Positions 1 to 8,555 are shown, counted from the stretch's first letter. The stretch is 64,000 bases of DNA from an uncultured Candidatus Melainabacteria bacterium (GCA_934699705.1 CAKUXD010000001.1:1-64000), one strand, 5' to 3'. The notes: a model not told the origin generated them from the letters alone. Numbers and translations are program-made.

Positions 1-695
1 TCTGGATTTGCAGGATCTGCTTCTAATTTTGAACGTAATCTTGAAATATGTACGTCTACTACACGTGTATCAATTCTGTGATCTGGTGGGTATGCCCATA
101 CATGTTGCAAAATTTCGTTTCTTGAATACGCTTGTCCTGAATTGTTTACTAATAATTCTAATAAGCTAAATTCCATTCCTGTTAGTCTGATTCGTTCATT
201 CTTTCTGAATACTTGACGTCTTGCTGTATCAATCTTTATGTTACCTGTTGTAATAACATTCTTAGTTACTTTTCCCGTAGGAACAATCGCTTCTCGGTTA
301 TTTGTTCTTCTAAGTACTGCTTTTACACGTGCTTCTAATTCTTTTGGGCTGAATGGCTTGATTACATAATCGTCAGCTCCTAATTCTAAGCCCGTAATTC
401 TTTCTGATACATCGCCTAAAGCTGTTAATATAATAATTGGAACATCTGATGTTCTTCTGATTTCTCTTGTTACACCGTAACCATCTACTTTTGGCATCAT
501 TACATCTAATACTACTAAGTCTGGATTAGATTTATTAAATGCGTTTATAGCATCTTCACCATCTTCTGCTACTATTACGTCGTAGCCAACCATTTTTAAT
601 CTGGTTTCTAAGATTCTTCGGATACTTGCTTCGTCGTCAGCTACTAAAATTCGTTGACGGTCTTCAGTTTCATTTTGCATTTCAGCTTCTGTCAT
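1..695 (-). CDS. rpaB: RpaB/Ycf27-type OmpR-family response regulator (3' end cut by window)
   Basis: Two-component DNA-binding response regulator; 231 codons are visible before the window edge. The receiver domain comes first (acidic pair D20/D21, phospho-acceptor D64 in VVLDVMMPK, then ITGLELGADDYVIKPFSPKE), followed by a winged-helix output domain with RIDTRVVDVHISRLRSKLE. The segments ASIRRILETRL and ELGADDYV.KPFSPKELEAR are characteristic of cyanobacterial RpaB (Ycf27), which binds HLR1 direct repeats. The start at 695 has AAGGAAAA about 5 bases upstream. No histidine kinase is visible in the window. The family call is strong; the exact orthologue (RpaB rather than a close paralogue) is inferred from these motifs. 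Confidence 0.9.
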   Translation of the reverse strand, partial: MTEAEMQNETEDRQRILVADDEASIRRILETRLKMVGYDVIVAEDGEDAINAFNKSNPDLVVLDVMMPKVDGYGVTREIRRTSDVPIIILTALGDVSERITGLELGADDYVIKPFSPKELEARVKAVLRRTNNREAIVPTGKVTKNVITTGNIKIDTARRQVFRKNERIRLTGMEFSLLELLVNNSGQAYSRNEILQHVWAYPPDHRIDTRVVDVHISRLRSKLEADPANP

Positions 696-845
696 TGTCT
701 TTTCCTTACATTTTTAAGCTACTAATAAAATCTTATTGTAAAATAAATTTGTTAATATAAATTTATTTTTCTAAATACATCTTAATCTAAGCATGAAATA
801 ATTGCAAGCATATTTTTTAAAAATTTTTGAAAACTTTTGTAAATT

Positions 846-1583
846 CTACTTATTGCTGATTATTTCCTTAAATTTTTCATAGTCTTCAATCGTGTCAATA
901 CCTACTGGTTTTTCTTTTACAATTGAGGTTTTTATCCTCATGCCCATTTGTAATGCGCGTAACTGTTCAAGGCTTTCTGAAATTTCTAAACTTGTTTGGG
1001 CGCTCGTAGTCATTGAGGTTAAGGCCTTTCTTGTGTAGCCGTAAATCCCTATATGTCCATAAAATGGTGATGGATTTTCTTTTCTTTCAAATGGAATTTT
1101 TGAACGAGAAAAATATAGGGCAAAGTTATTATTATCTATAACACATTTTACTAAATTTGGGTTATCAACTTCGTTTTTGTCTTCAATTGGGCGAATTAGT
1201 GTCGAAATATCTGCGTTATGGTTTTTTACCCCGTCAATAACCGCTTCTATATGTTCTTTTTTAATCATTGGTTCATCGCCTTGAAGATTTATTATGTATT
1301 CAAATTCAGGGTGTCTATCGGTAACTTCTTTTATTCTATCGCTTCCGCATTTATGCTCTGCCGAAGTCATTTCAACTTCTCCGCCAAATTCTTTTACTGC
1401 ATTGTAAATTCTTTCGTCATCTGTTGCAACGATTACTTTATCTGCACTTTTAACTGATTTTGCAGTTTCATAAACCCATTGAATAATAGGTTTTTCGTTA
1501 ACTTTTAATAAAGGTTTCCCTTCTAATCTGCTAGAGCCATATCTTGCAGGAATAATAATTGCAGTTTTCTTTTTGCCAAACAT
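846..1583 (-). CDS. kdsB: 3-deoxy-manno-octulosonate cytidylyltransferase
   Basis: Activates Kdo with CTP to CMP-Kdo for lipopolysaccharide core synthesis in the cytoplasm. 245 aa, the usual size. The N-terminal nucleotide-binding signature IIPARYGSSRLEGKPL lies at residues 10-25, CGSDR at 79-83 and NLQGDEP at 99-105; the C-terminus has the family's PVGIDT..DYEKF. I chose the ATG at 1583 because AGAGGTT lies 7 bases upstream; the in-frame ATG at 1640 would add 19 unrelated residues and run into the upstream gene. Last gene of the leftward accD-accA-prmA-...-kdsB run. Its presence implies a Gram-negative type outer membrane. Confidence 0.95.
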   Translation of the reverse strand: MFGKKKTAIIIPARYGSSRLEGKPLLKVNEKPIIQWVYETAKSVKSADKVIVATDDERIYNAVKEFGGEVEMTSAEHKCGSDRIKEVTDRHPEFEYIINLQGDEPMIKKEHIEAVIDGVKNHNADISTLIRPIEDKNEVDNPNLVKCVIDNNNFALYFSRSKIPFERKENPSPFYGHIGIYGYTRKALTSMTTSAQTSLEISESLEQLRALQMGMRIKTSIVKEKPVGIDTIEDYEKFKEIISNK

Positions 1584-1626
1584 GTTGAACCTCTTTTCTA
1601 ATAACAAAAGTTTAGCACAAACACGT

Positions 1627-2073
1627 TTATTTATTATCAAGCCATTCTTGGATTAGTTTGTTATTAAATCCTATATCTATTGTGTAATTTTTATCGTCTT
1701 TAATAATTGTAAAGTATGAGAACACCCCTTTTTTAGAGAATTGGCAATCTTTACGATTGAATACTGTTGCATATTTGTTAAACGCAGTTAATACAATACA
1801 ATCTGGTAGTAAATATAGTTTAAAAGCAAATGGTATATTTGCATTAAAGGTTTTGAAAGCATTAAATAGTTTATTAAATTGATTATCATTATTATTACAA
1901 ACAGCAACTCTATTTACAAAGAAGGATTTTTGAGCCGAGTTTATTAAGTGTTTAACTCCTTCTATGGGAGTGTTAAAATAGTTATTAGCTTGATTTACAA
2001 AAATTTTGTATAATGCAAAAATTATAAAGAAAGCTGCAATAAACCATGCAATTATAAAGAGAGCTTCAATCAT
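1627..2073 (-). CDS. Unrecognised membrane-anchored protein (148 aa)
   Basis: No family recognised. One hydrophobic N-terminal segment (about residues 4-26) is followed by a short linker and a soluble domain of about 110 residues with alternating hydrophobics. The domain layout (LYLLPDCIVLTAFN, then a basic stretch, then a YFTIIKDDKNYTIDI strand pair) parallels the next gene upstream (LDVYPDKILLSSLN...), so the two look like divergent paralogues. The start directly abuts the TAG of the upstream gene, with AAAGGAA 7 bases before the ATG, so the pair is probably translationally coupled. Part of the kdsB operon; function unknown, with an envelope role suggested only by context. Confidence 0.75.
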   Translation of the reverse strand: MIEALFIIAWFIAAFFIIFALYKIFVNQANNYFNTPIEGVKHLINSAQKSFFVNRVAVCNNNDNQFNKLFNAFKTFNANIPFAFKLYLLPDCIVLTAFNKYATVFNRKDCQFSKKGVFSYFTIIKDDKNYTIDIGFNNKLIQEWLDNK

Positions 2074-2547
2074 CTAATTCCTTTCGGTTTTTATTCTATA
2101 AAGTTTATGTATTTGTTTTTCAGAAAAATTATTTGCGATAAAGTAAAAATTTGAGCCTTTAAACGCGACTATCTGCTTGTTTTTAAATATTTTAGAAATT
2201 TTTTTGAGTTCTATTGCTCTTTTTGTAATAAATAATCCATTCAAACTTGAAAGAAGGATTTTATCAGGATAAACATCAAGTTTTAGCGCAATTCCCCAGT
2301 TAGAAAAATCGAATTTTTCTTTACTTCCGTTTAGCGAAATTCTGGTTTTGTCAATATAGTCTTTGTAGAAACTGTTTGAAATCCAATATTTTGTAAAAAC
2401 AGGTTTTTGGGTTTCAAAATCAGTAATATCTTTTTCTGTTAGAGGTAAATATTTTTTGAATTCATTACTCGCCTTAATTCTCCACATAAGAAAAGGTACA
2501 AGTAGAATTGCAAGTAATCCGATTGAAAAAAATATTAGGTGTTGCAT
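2074..2547 (-). CDS. Unrecognised membrane-anchored protein (157 aa)
   Basis: No family recognised. An N-terminal transmembrane helix (about residues 3-22) is followed by a basic cytoplasmic-looking domain. The segment LDVYPDKILLSSLNGLFITKR resembles the corresponding part of the 148-aa protein immediately downstream, suggesting an old duplication. A domain of two sheets and a helix, as in PH-like folds, would fit the pattern but is a guess. It lies 10 bases after prmA in the same leftward operon. Both genes look intact. Confidence 0.75.
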   Translation of the reverse strand: MQHLIFFSIGLLAILLVPFLMWRIKASNEFKKYLPLTEKDITDFETQKPVFTKYWISNSFYKDYIDKTRISLNGSKEKFDFSNWGIALKLDVYPDKILLSSLNGLFITKRAIELKKISKIFKNKQIVAFKGSNFYFIANNFSEKQIHKLYRIKTERN

Positions 2548-2557
2548 AAGATTTCTC

Positions 2558-3451
2558 CTATTTTGTTACTACAAAAGAGGTCCATTGGTCTTGGGTAATT
2601 TCATCAATAATTTTTAAATTTTCGCGCTTAATTGCGTCCAAAACAATAGGAGCTTTCTCTATTAAAATTCCACTTAATGACATTTTTGAACCGTCGTGCA
2701 TTATTTTTTTTAAATCACCCATTATATCAAAAAGTACGTTATGTAAGATGTTTGCGCAAATAAAATCGTATTTTTGATTAATTTTGTCGGCAGTTCCAAG
2801 TTCAAATTCGCAATCAACGTTATTTAATTTTGCGTTATCTTTTGCAACTTCAATAACTGTATCGTCGTTATCACAGCCGTAAACTTTATTTGCCCCCATT
2901 TTTTTAGCTAAAATTGCCAATATTCCAGAGCCCATGCCAATATCTGCCATAGTTTGACCAGATGTAAAATATTTTTCTAATGCTTTCATGCAAAGTTGTG
3001 TTGTTTGGTGCGTTCCTGTACCAAAAGCGCACCCTGGGTCTAGGTTTATAATAATTTCATCAACTTTTTTCGGGGAATAATCTATCCATGTTGGTACTAT
3101 GGTTATTTTGTCTGTAACGTGTGTTACGTCCCATTTTTCTTTCCATTTTTTTGACCAATCTTGATTTTCTTTTTCTTCAAAATTGAAATCCCAAGAACCA
3201 AGTTCATCATCAGTAAGTCCACGAGATTTCAAGATATTTTTTTGTTCTTTTAAAATCTTTTCAACGTCAGGTTTTTCACCTCTGATAAAGGCTTTTAATG
3301 TACCTTCTGTTGTTGCAATCATTTCAAGATCTTTGTAAGTTTCTTCAACTAACACGACGCCTTCGCAATCGAAAACTTCAAATAAAATGTCAGAAATAAT
3401 TTCTGACATTTCAGGATTGATTTTTATTTGTAATTCAAAATAATTATTCAT
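2558..3451 (-). CDS. prmA: Ribosomal protein L11 methyltransferase
   Basis: SAM-dependent methyltransferase that trimethylates ribosomal protein L11. About 297 aa. The central motif DPGCAFGTGTHQTTQLC and the SAM-binding motif ADIGMGSGILAILAKKMGA are diagnostic for PrmA; CANILHNVLFDI follows. The ATG at 3451 (MNNYFELQI) fits the family N-terminus and overlaps the accA stop by 8 bases (ATGAATAA), an arrangement repeated elsewhere in this window. An in-frame ATG at 3484 would overlap accA by 41 bases and is less likely. Confidence 0.93.
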   Translation of the reverse strand: MNNYFELQIKINPEMSEIISDILFEVFDCEGVVLVEETYKDLEMIATTEGTLKAFIRGEKPDVEKILKEQKNILKSRGLTDDELGSWDFNFEEKENQDWSKKWKEKWDVTHVTDKITIVPTWIDYSPKKVDEIIINLDPGCAFGTGTHQTTQLCMKALEKYFTSGQTMADIGMGSGILAILAKKMGANKVYGCDNDDTVIEVAKDNAKLNNVDCEFELGTADKINQKYDFICANILHNVLFDIMGDLKKIMHDGSKMSLSGILIEKAPIVLDAIKRENLKIIDEITQDQWTSFVVTK

Positions 3452-4391
3452 GTAGGAAGCACCCCATTTTACGGTATTTCGCATATCTTTGTTTGCGTAA
3501 TTTTTCAGGGCTCAATTTTGTAAGTTTTCTTAAAGTAGAAATTAATTCTTTTTTCAAGGTTTTAGCCATTTCTTCTTTATCGTTGTGAGCTCCACCCATT
3601 GGTTCTTTGACGCTACTATCAATAATGCCAAGTTCAAGTAAATCACTTGCAGTAATTTTTAAAGCATCGGCAGCTGCAGCAGCTTGAGTTGCGTCGCGGA
3701 AAAGAATTGATGCGCAACCTTCAGGTGAAATTACTGTATAATATGCGTATTCAAGCATTTTAACGTCATTTGCGACTGCTAAACCTAAAGCGCCACCTGA
3801 GCAACCTTCACCGGTAATAACTGCGATTATTGGTACATCAAGTTTCGCCATATCGCGTAAATTTTGAGCAATTGCGATACCTTGACCAGTTTGTTCTGCG
3901 GTAATTCCAGGATATGCCCCAGGGGTATCAATTAAAGTAATAATTGGTAAATTAAATTTGTTCGCGTGGTTGAATAATCTCATGGCTTTTCTGTAACCTT
4001 GAGGTTGAGGCATGCCAAAATTATATTCAAGATTTTCTTTTGTGGTTGAACCTTTTTGAGTGCCAACAAAAACCGCATTGAAAGTTCCGATTTTACCTAT
4101 ACCACCGATAATCGCTCTATCATCAGCACCTTCTCTATCGCCATGAAGTTCTATAAAGTCTGTGCACATTAAATTCATATAATCCAAGAAATTAGGTCTA
4201 TTTGCGTGTCTTGCGATTTGTAACTTTTCAGAAGGCTTTAGATTTTCATAAATTTCTTTTTGATAATCCTTAGCTTGTTGTTCAAAATTTTCAATTTCTT
4301 GCTGTAAATCCATTCCTGACTCCGCGCTTATTTTTTTTAGTTCTTCAATTTTTAACCTTATTTCCATAATTGGTTTTTCAAAATCAAACAT
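3444..4391 (-). CDS. accA: Acetyl-CoA carboxylase carboxyltransferase subunit alpha
   Basis: Carboxyltransferase alpha subunit of the heteromeric acetyl-CoA carboxylase, which makes malonyl-CoA for fatty acid synthesis. 315 aa, the normal length. Family signatures: IELHGDREGADDRAIIGGIG, LIDTPGAYPGITAEQ, TGEGCSGGALGLA. It lies 11 bases downstream of accD, so the two carboxyltransferase subunits are co-transcribed and presumably made in equal amounts. accB and accC are not in the window. Confidence 0.97.
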   Translation of the reverse strand: MFDFEKPIMEIRLKIEELKKISAESGMDLQQEIENFEQQAKDYQKEIYENLKPSEKLQIARHANRPNFLDYMNLMCTDFIELHGDREGADDRAIIGGIGKIGTFNAVFVGTQKGSTTKENLEYNFGMPQPQGYRKAMRLFNHANKFNLPIITLIDTPGAYPGITAEQTGQGIAIAQNLRDMAKLDVPIIAVITGEGCSGGALGLAVANDVKMLEYAYYTVISPEGCASILFRDATQAAAAADALKITASDLLELGIIDSSVKEPMGGAHNDKEEMAKTLKKELISTLRKLTKLSPEKLRKQRYAKYRKMGCFLHE

Positions 4392-4402
4392 TTTTACCTC
4401 GG

Positions 4403-5290
4403 CTATTCTTCTTCTACTGGAATTGTGTATCCATGTATATCGAATATTTTTGATAAATTATCTCTTAAATCTTTTCGTTTAGAAATAATGTCAATTTGAC
4501 CGTATTTTAGTAAATATTCGGCAGTTTGGAAACCTGATGGTAATTTTTGATGAATTGTTTGTTCAATAACTCTGCGTCCTGCAAAGCCTATTCTTGCACC
4601 TTGTTCTGCAATAATGATATCGCCTAAAGTACCGAAACTTGCTGTAACTCCACCAAAAGTTGGTTCAGTTAATAAACAAATATATAATACTTTTTCTTCG
4701 TCCATTCTTGCGCAAGCACAAGAAGTTTTGGCCATTTGCATTAAACTCAAAGCGCTTTCCTGCATTCTTGCACCGCCTGAAGAAGTTATTGCAAGCATAG
4801 GAATTTTCTTTTCCGCAGCTTCTTCCATTATTCTTGTAACTTTTTCACCAACAACGCTACCCATTGAACCGCCCATGAATTCAAAATCCATAACCGCAGT
4901 AGCAACTTCATGACCTTCAATTTTTCCGATACCAGTTATAACAGCCTCATCAAGATTTGTTTTTTCTTTTGCTGATTTTAATCTGTCCTTGTAAGGTTCA
5001 GTATCTGTAAAATTCAAAGGGTCTGTTGGTTGAATTTTTTTAAACATTTCAACGAAACTATCTTCATCAAATAGTTGTTTAATTCTTTCTCTTGCGCCAA
5101 TTCTGAAGTGGTAGTCGCATTGAGGACATACCATCATATTTTCTTCTAAATCTTTATTTGTAATTTGTGCCCCACAGTGAACGCATTTTGTCCACAACCC
5201 TGGGAAGGTTATATTCTCAACTTTTGCTTCAGATGTACGACGTTCAATTTGCGCTTCTTTTCGCTTGTCAAACCATTCCTGAATACTCAT
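4403..5290 (-). CDS. accD: Acetyl-CoA carboxylase carboxyltransferase subunit beta
   Basis: Beta subunit of the acetyl-CoA carboxylase carboxyltransferase. 295 aa. The N-terminal four-cysteine zinc ribbon is intact (C36, C39, C55, C58: CVHC and CPQC), followed by the crotonase-like carboxyltransferase fold (FMGGSMGSVVGEK, SSGGARMQESALSLMQMAKT, PTFGGVTASFGTLGD). First gene of the leftward operon; AAGGAC lies upstream of the ATG and a sigma-70 type promoter sits about 55 bases upstream. Confidence 0.97.
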   Translation of the reverse strand: MSIQEWFDKRKEAQIERRTSEAKVENITFPGLWTKCVHCGAQITNKDLEENMMVCPQCDYHFRIGARERIKQLFDEDSFVEMFKKIQPTDPLNFTDTEPYKDRLKSAKEKTNLDEAVITGIGKIEGHEVATAVMDFEFMGGSMGSVVGEKVTRIMEEAAEKKIPMLAITSSGGARMQESALSLMQMAKTSCACARMDEEKVLYICLLTEPTFGGVTASFGTLGDIIIAEQGARIGFAGRRVIEQTIHQKLPSGFQTAEYLLKYGQIDIISKRKDLRDNLSKIFDIHGYTIPVEEE

Positions 5291-5345
5291 TTAATTGTCC
5301 TTTTTGTATGCATTTTGTTCTGCAAATTATGTACCAATAAATAAC

Positions 5346-5372
5346 ATTATACTACAAATTGAAATTAGTCAA
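5346..5372 (-). promoter_or_regulatory. Probable sigma-70 promoter of the accD operon
   Basis: On the minus strand a TTGACT -35 (5367-5372) and a perfect TATAAT -10 (5346-5351) are separated by 15 bases (16 if the -35 is read as TTTGAC). The predicted transcript starts near 5339, giving a leader of about 50 bases before accD. Confidence 0.6.
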
Positions 5373-5376
5373 ATTC

Positions 5377-6165
5377 TTAATCTTTTTTTGTTTGTTTTTT
5401 GCCTAAATAGCGCATTACGTCGTCTGAAAGCTGAATATTTTGTAAAGCTAAATTGTATTTTTTTAAATCTGCAATATTTGTTTGTTCTGTTAATAAATCT
5501 TTTTTAGGTTCTGAAATAAGCGAATTTTTAACTTGTTCAAATTCACTAGGATTATTTTGCATAATCACCTTTGTAATGATTTCATCAGGGTTTTGCGAAC
5601 CTATATTAAATTTTGTAACCATATCATTTACAGTTGTTCCCTGATTTAATTTGTACAACCATTGAATAGAGCGTTTATCTCTTGGGGATAAATTAACAAC
5701 TCCATATTTATGCGGAGTGTACATAATATCTGTATCATAAGGACTATGACCTAAACCTAGAGCATGCCCAATTTCGTGCAAAATTGTATGATAAACTTCG
5801 TCTTCTGCCATATATTGCTGACAGATTACACCATCGGAAAGTCCGATAGAAACTTCTGCTCCATATAATCTATTTGTATTGTCATAGTTAAATTGACAAT
5901 GCCCAAGAGCTTTACGGTCAATTCTTCGCCATTCAACATTTATGTTTGAACTCAAAATATTATCGACAAGTTTAAATTGAACCTTGCCCATGCTTGCTTT
6001 TTCCCATTCTTCACAAGCCTTAATAACCATTCCCTGATAAATGTGTGATTGACCTTGTTTTGTATAAAATTTCATAGGTGAAATAAAAACCCCTAAAGGC
6101 ATAAAAGTCCAGCGCATTAGGCGTCCATTTTTAAAACTTTCATTTAAGTAGGTTTTCATTTCCAT
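5377..6165 (-). CDS. Matrixin-type zinc metalloprotease (no visible signal peptide)
   Basis: Putative zinc endopeptidase of the metzincin clan. With the start at 6165 it has 262 residues. The zinc site HEIGHALGLGH is at residues 130-140 (three His ligands and catalytic Glu), followed by a Met-turn candidate in DTDIMYTPH, as in matrixins. The N-terminal half (RWTFMPLGVFISP ... ACEEWEKASMGKVQF) is the usual metzincin strand-helix layout. No signal peptide or membrane helix is evident, and the 85 residues after the protease domain are unrecognised. The start is uncertain: no good Shine-Dalgarno precedes 6165 or the alternative ATG at 6192. It diverges from ybaB-recR. Confidence 0.8.
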   Translation of the reverse strand: MEMKTYLNESFKNGRLMRWTFMPLGVFISPMKFYTKQGQSHIYQGMVIKACEEWEKASMGKVQFKLVDNILSSNINVEWRRIDRKALGHCQFNYDNTNRLYGAEVSIGLSDGVICQQYMAEDEVYHTILHEIGHALGLGHSPYDTDIMYTPHKYGVVNLSPRDKRSIQWLYKLNQGTTVNDMVTKFNIGSQNPDEIITKVIMQNNPSEFEQVKNSLISEPKKDLLTEQTNIADLKKYNLALQNIQLSDDVMRYLGKKQTKKD

Positions 6166-6181
6166 ATTTTTATTGTATAAT
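6153..6181 (+). promoter_or_regulatory. Possible promoter of ybaB-recR
   Basis: A perfect TATAAT (6176-6181) has a weak -35 TTTTCA (6153-6158) 17 bases upstream. It would give a leader of about 47 bases before ybaB. It overlaps the 5' end of the divergent protease gene. Confidence 0.4.
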
Positions 6182-6234
6182 ATTTTTCGCATGATGACAA
6201 TACAGGGATATTGTTTTAATAAGGAGATTTGAAT

Positions 6235-6561
6235 ATGAACATGATGCAAATGATGCAAAAAGCACAAAGCATTCAAAAAAAATTACAAGAAACACAAGCA
6301 CAATTAGCAGAAACTGAATTTAGTGGTGAAGCTGGCGGTGTTGTGGCAACTTGTGATGGACAAGGTAAATTTAAAGGAATTAAAATTTCAAAAGAAGCAA
6401 TAAACCCTGAAAATCCTGAAAGCGTTGATGATGATACAATCGAAATGTTAGAAGATGTTATTACAACAGCTATTAAACAAGCGACAGAAACAGCTTCTAA
6501 AGAAATGGAATCTAAAATGAAGGCTATCACAGGCGGAATTAATATTCCAGGATTGTTTTAA
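6235..6561 (+). CDS. ybaB: YbaB/EbfC family nucleoid-associated protein
   Basis: Small DNA-binding protein that forms dimers and is commonly co-transcribed with recR. 108 aa, typical size. The N-terminal Met/Gln-rich helix (MNMMQMMQKAQ), the FSGEAGGVV.. strand and the C-terminal glycine-rich tail ending IPGLF match the family. ATG at 6235 is preferred over a TTG at 6229 because AAGGAG sits 8 bases upstream. Its stop overlaps the recR start (TAATG). Confidence 0.92.
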   Translation: MNMMQMMQKAQSIQKKLQETQAQLAETEFSGEAGGVVATCDGQGKFKGIKISKEAINPENPESVDDDTIEMLEDVITTAIKQATETASKEMESKMKAITGGINIPGLF

Positions 6562-7157
6562 TGATTTATCCTAAGTCTATTGCAACATTAATTGAGCAAT
6601 TTCAGAAATTCCCTTCAGTTGGTCCAAAATCTGCTCAAAGAATGGCATTTCACTTGCTTAAAATGCCAGTTACAGAGGTTGAAAAATTTGCACGCGCAGT
6701 TCTTGAGGCGAAACAAAGCACTGTTGCGTGCGAAATTTGTTATAATTTGTCAACAACTAGCCCTTGTGAAATTTGTTCTTCATCTTCTCGTGATAGAAGC
6801 ACAATTTGCGTAGTTGCTGAAACAAAGGATTTGATTGCAATAGAAAAAACTAATGAATACAAAGGTTTGTATCACGTTTTGCAAGGCTTAATCTCGCCAA
6901 TTGACGGTATTGGTGCGGAAGATATTAGAATAAAAGAACTTTTAAACAGATTGACAGATGAAAATGTTAAGGAATTAATTTTAGCTCTAAGTCCGTCAGT
7001 TGAGGGTGAGGCGACAAGTTTATATCTTACGAAACTTGTAAAACCTTTTGGTATCAAGATTTCAAGAATTGCTTTTGGTTTGCCAGTTGGTACAGACCTT
7101 GAATTTGCTGATGAAATTACTTTGGCAAAAGCTCTTGAAGGTCGCAGAGAAGTTTAA
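6561..7157 (+). CDS. recR: Recombination mediator protein RecR
   Basis: Acts with RecO/RecF to load RecA at gaps during recombinational repair. 198 aa, standard. Helix-hairpin-helix FQKFPSVGPKSAQRMAFHLL near the N-terminus, a four-cysteine zinc finger (CEICYNLSTTSPCEIC) and a Toprim domain containing ICVVAETKDLIAIE and ALSPSVEGEATSLYL. Translationally coupled to ybaB by a 1-base overlap. Confidence 0.96.
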   Translation: MIYPKSIATLIEQFQKFPSVGPKSAQRMAFHLLKMPVTEVEKFARAVLEAKQSTVACEICYNLSTTSPCEICSSSSRDRSTICVVAETKDLIAIEKTNEYKGLYHVLQGLISPIDGIGAEDIRIKELLNRLTDENVKELILALSPSVEGEATSLYLTKLVKPFGIKISRIAFGLPVGTDLEFADEITLAKALEGRREV

Positions 7158-7291
7158 TTAGGCAAACTGTGTTTTGTGGTCTGTGAACTGTAATTACTGA
7201 ATTGTAGTAATTGAATAGTTGACGAATATATCATAAAAAACTTGTTTCCGTACAAACCAACATCTTCTCAAGATTTACCCTAAATGTCTTA

Positions 7292-7320
7292 TTGTTTAAA
7301 AATAAACTTTAACTTATAAT
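7292..7320 (+). promoter_or_regulatory. Probable promoter giving a leaderless mRNA for the ABC ATPase gene
   Basis: TTGTTT (7292-7297), a 17-base spacer and a perfect TATAAT (7315-7320) end 6 bases before the ATG at 7327, so transcription should start at or within a base of the start codon. No Shine-Dalgarno is present. The rest of the 7158-7291 gap shows only an inverted repeat (AATTACT...AGTAATT near 7191-7211) without a following T-run. Confidence 0.6.
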
Positions 7321-7326
7321 ACGGTT

Positions 7327-8337
7327 ATGTCAAAACCTGTTTTAGAAATTAAGAATTTGAATGTTGAATACAAATCAAAAGCCACAGTTTTTAATAAAGA
7401 AAAAATTGTTAAAGCAGTTAATAATTTGTCTTTAGAGATTAATCAAGGCGAAATTATTGCTATTGCTGGCGAATCAGGTTGTGGAAAATCAACTTTAGGA
7501 AACGCTATTTCAAGATTAGTTCCAATAAAATCTGGTGAAATTTTATTTCACGGAGTTGATATTTTAAAGCTAAAAGGTAGAAAACTAAAGGTTTATCGTC
7601 AAGCGTTACAAATGGTTTTTCAAAATCCTTATTCAAGTTTAAATCCTAAAATGAAAATAGGCGACATTTTAAAAGAACCGTTGAGGGTTAATAGCGAACT
7701 TTGTATATATTCAGAAGATTATAGACCCTTACACGAATTATCAAATGGCGAAATTGATGAAATTATTACACAAGTTTTAGAAACCGTAGGTTTAGATAAA
7801 CGCGCGAAAGATTTGTATCCACACGAGTTTTCAGGTGGACAAAGACAAAGAATTGCGATTGCAAGAGCTTTAATTTTAAAACCCGAATTTATTATTGCTG
7901 ATGAGCCTGTAAGTGCTTTAGATGTTAGTATTCAGGCGCAAATAATTAATTTATTAATACAATTAAAAAAAGAATTTAATTTAACAGTTATGTTTATATC
8001 TCACGATATGAACGTTATACGCCACATTGCAGATAGAGTTGCGATAATGTATTTAGGGCAAATAGTTGAAATTGGTTCAACAGAACAAGTTTTTAAATTT
8101 CCACAACACCCATATACAAGAGCCTTGTTAAATGCTGTTCCTAGCTTTGATAAAAAAGAAAAAATATTGTTGAAAGGTGATATTCCCTCTCCTACTGACT
8201 TGCCAAAAGGTTGCAAGTTCCATACAAGATGTATTTATTGCCTTGACAAATGCAAAGAAGAAGAACCTCAACTAAAACAACACTTTGAAAATCACTGCGT
8301 AGCCTGTTTTTTAAATGACGACAACAATGATATGTAA
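7327..8337 (+). CDS. Oligopeptide/dipeptide ABC transporter ATP-binding protein (OppF/DppF type)
   Basis: Energises peptide or related solute import at the inner face of the cytoplasmic membrane. 336 aa. Walker A GESGCGKST at 48-56, Q-loop in MVFQNPYSSLNP, signature FSGGQRQRIAIARAL, Walker B FIIADEPVSALD, His-switch SHD. The C-terminal oligopeptide-transporter extension (HPYTRALLNAVPS and the Cys-containing GCKFHTRC) identifies the OppF/DppF subgroup. No permease, partner ATPase or binding protein is adjacent, so the rest of the transporter must be elsewhere. Substrate cannot be read from the sequence. Confidence 0.9.
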   Translation: MSKPVLEIKNLNVEYKSKATVFNKEKIVKAVNNLSLEINQGEIIAIAGESGCGKSTLGNAISRLVPIKSGEILFHGVDILKLKGRKLKVYRQALQMVFQNPYSSLNPKMKIGDILKEPLRVNSELCIYSEDYRPLHELSNGEIDEIITQVLETVGLDKRAKDLYPHEFSGGQRQRIAIARALILKPEFIIADEPVSALDVSIQAQIINLLIQLKKEFNLTVMFISHDMNVIRHIADRVAIMYLGQIVEIGSTEQVFKFPQHPYTRALLNAVPSFDKKEKILLKGDIPSPTDLPKGCKFHTRCIYCLDKCKEEEPQLKQHFENHCVACFLNDDNNDM

Positions 8338-8339
8338 GC

Positions 8340-8470
8340 GGATTTTCGGTAGGGTGGAGTCGAGCGGAGCGAGCGAACCCGTCTGAGCAAATAGCCTTAT
8401 TTGAGCGCTAATTTGAGTGAAACGAAAATTAAAAGCGAAAATGCAAAGGCTATGCGTACCCGAATAATCC
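8340..8470. other. GC-rich structured intergenic segment
   Basis: The 218-base gap between two convergent genes holds an unusually GC-rich block for this genome. GTCGAGCGGAGCGAGCG lies at about 8359-8375; ATAGCCTT (8391-8398) pairs with AAGGCTAT (8446-8453); and the outer ends (GGATTTTCGG at 8340 and CGAATAATCC at 8461-8470) are roughly complementary. It could be a REP-like element, a small RNA or a complex terminator. No coding potential was recognised. Confidence 0.45.
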
Positions 8471-8555
8471 AAGACAGTTGAAGGTTGTAAATTGTTAGTT
8501 GCAATAATAGCTATAATCTTGACTACTTCTTAACTTATAGATTAAAAGTTTACCA

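Noticed and set aside
701..845. HLR1-like autoregulatory site upstream of rpaB
   Set aside because: Half-site-like TTAACAAA and TTTACAAT occur on the minus strand but are 13 bases apart, not 9-10; too weak in such AT-rich sequence.
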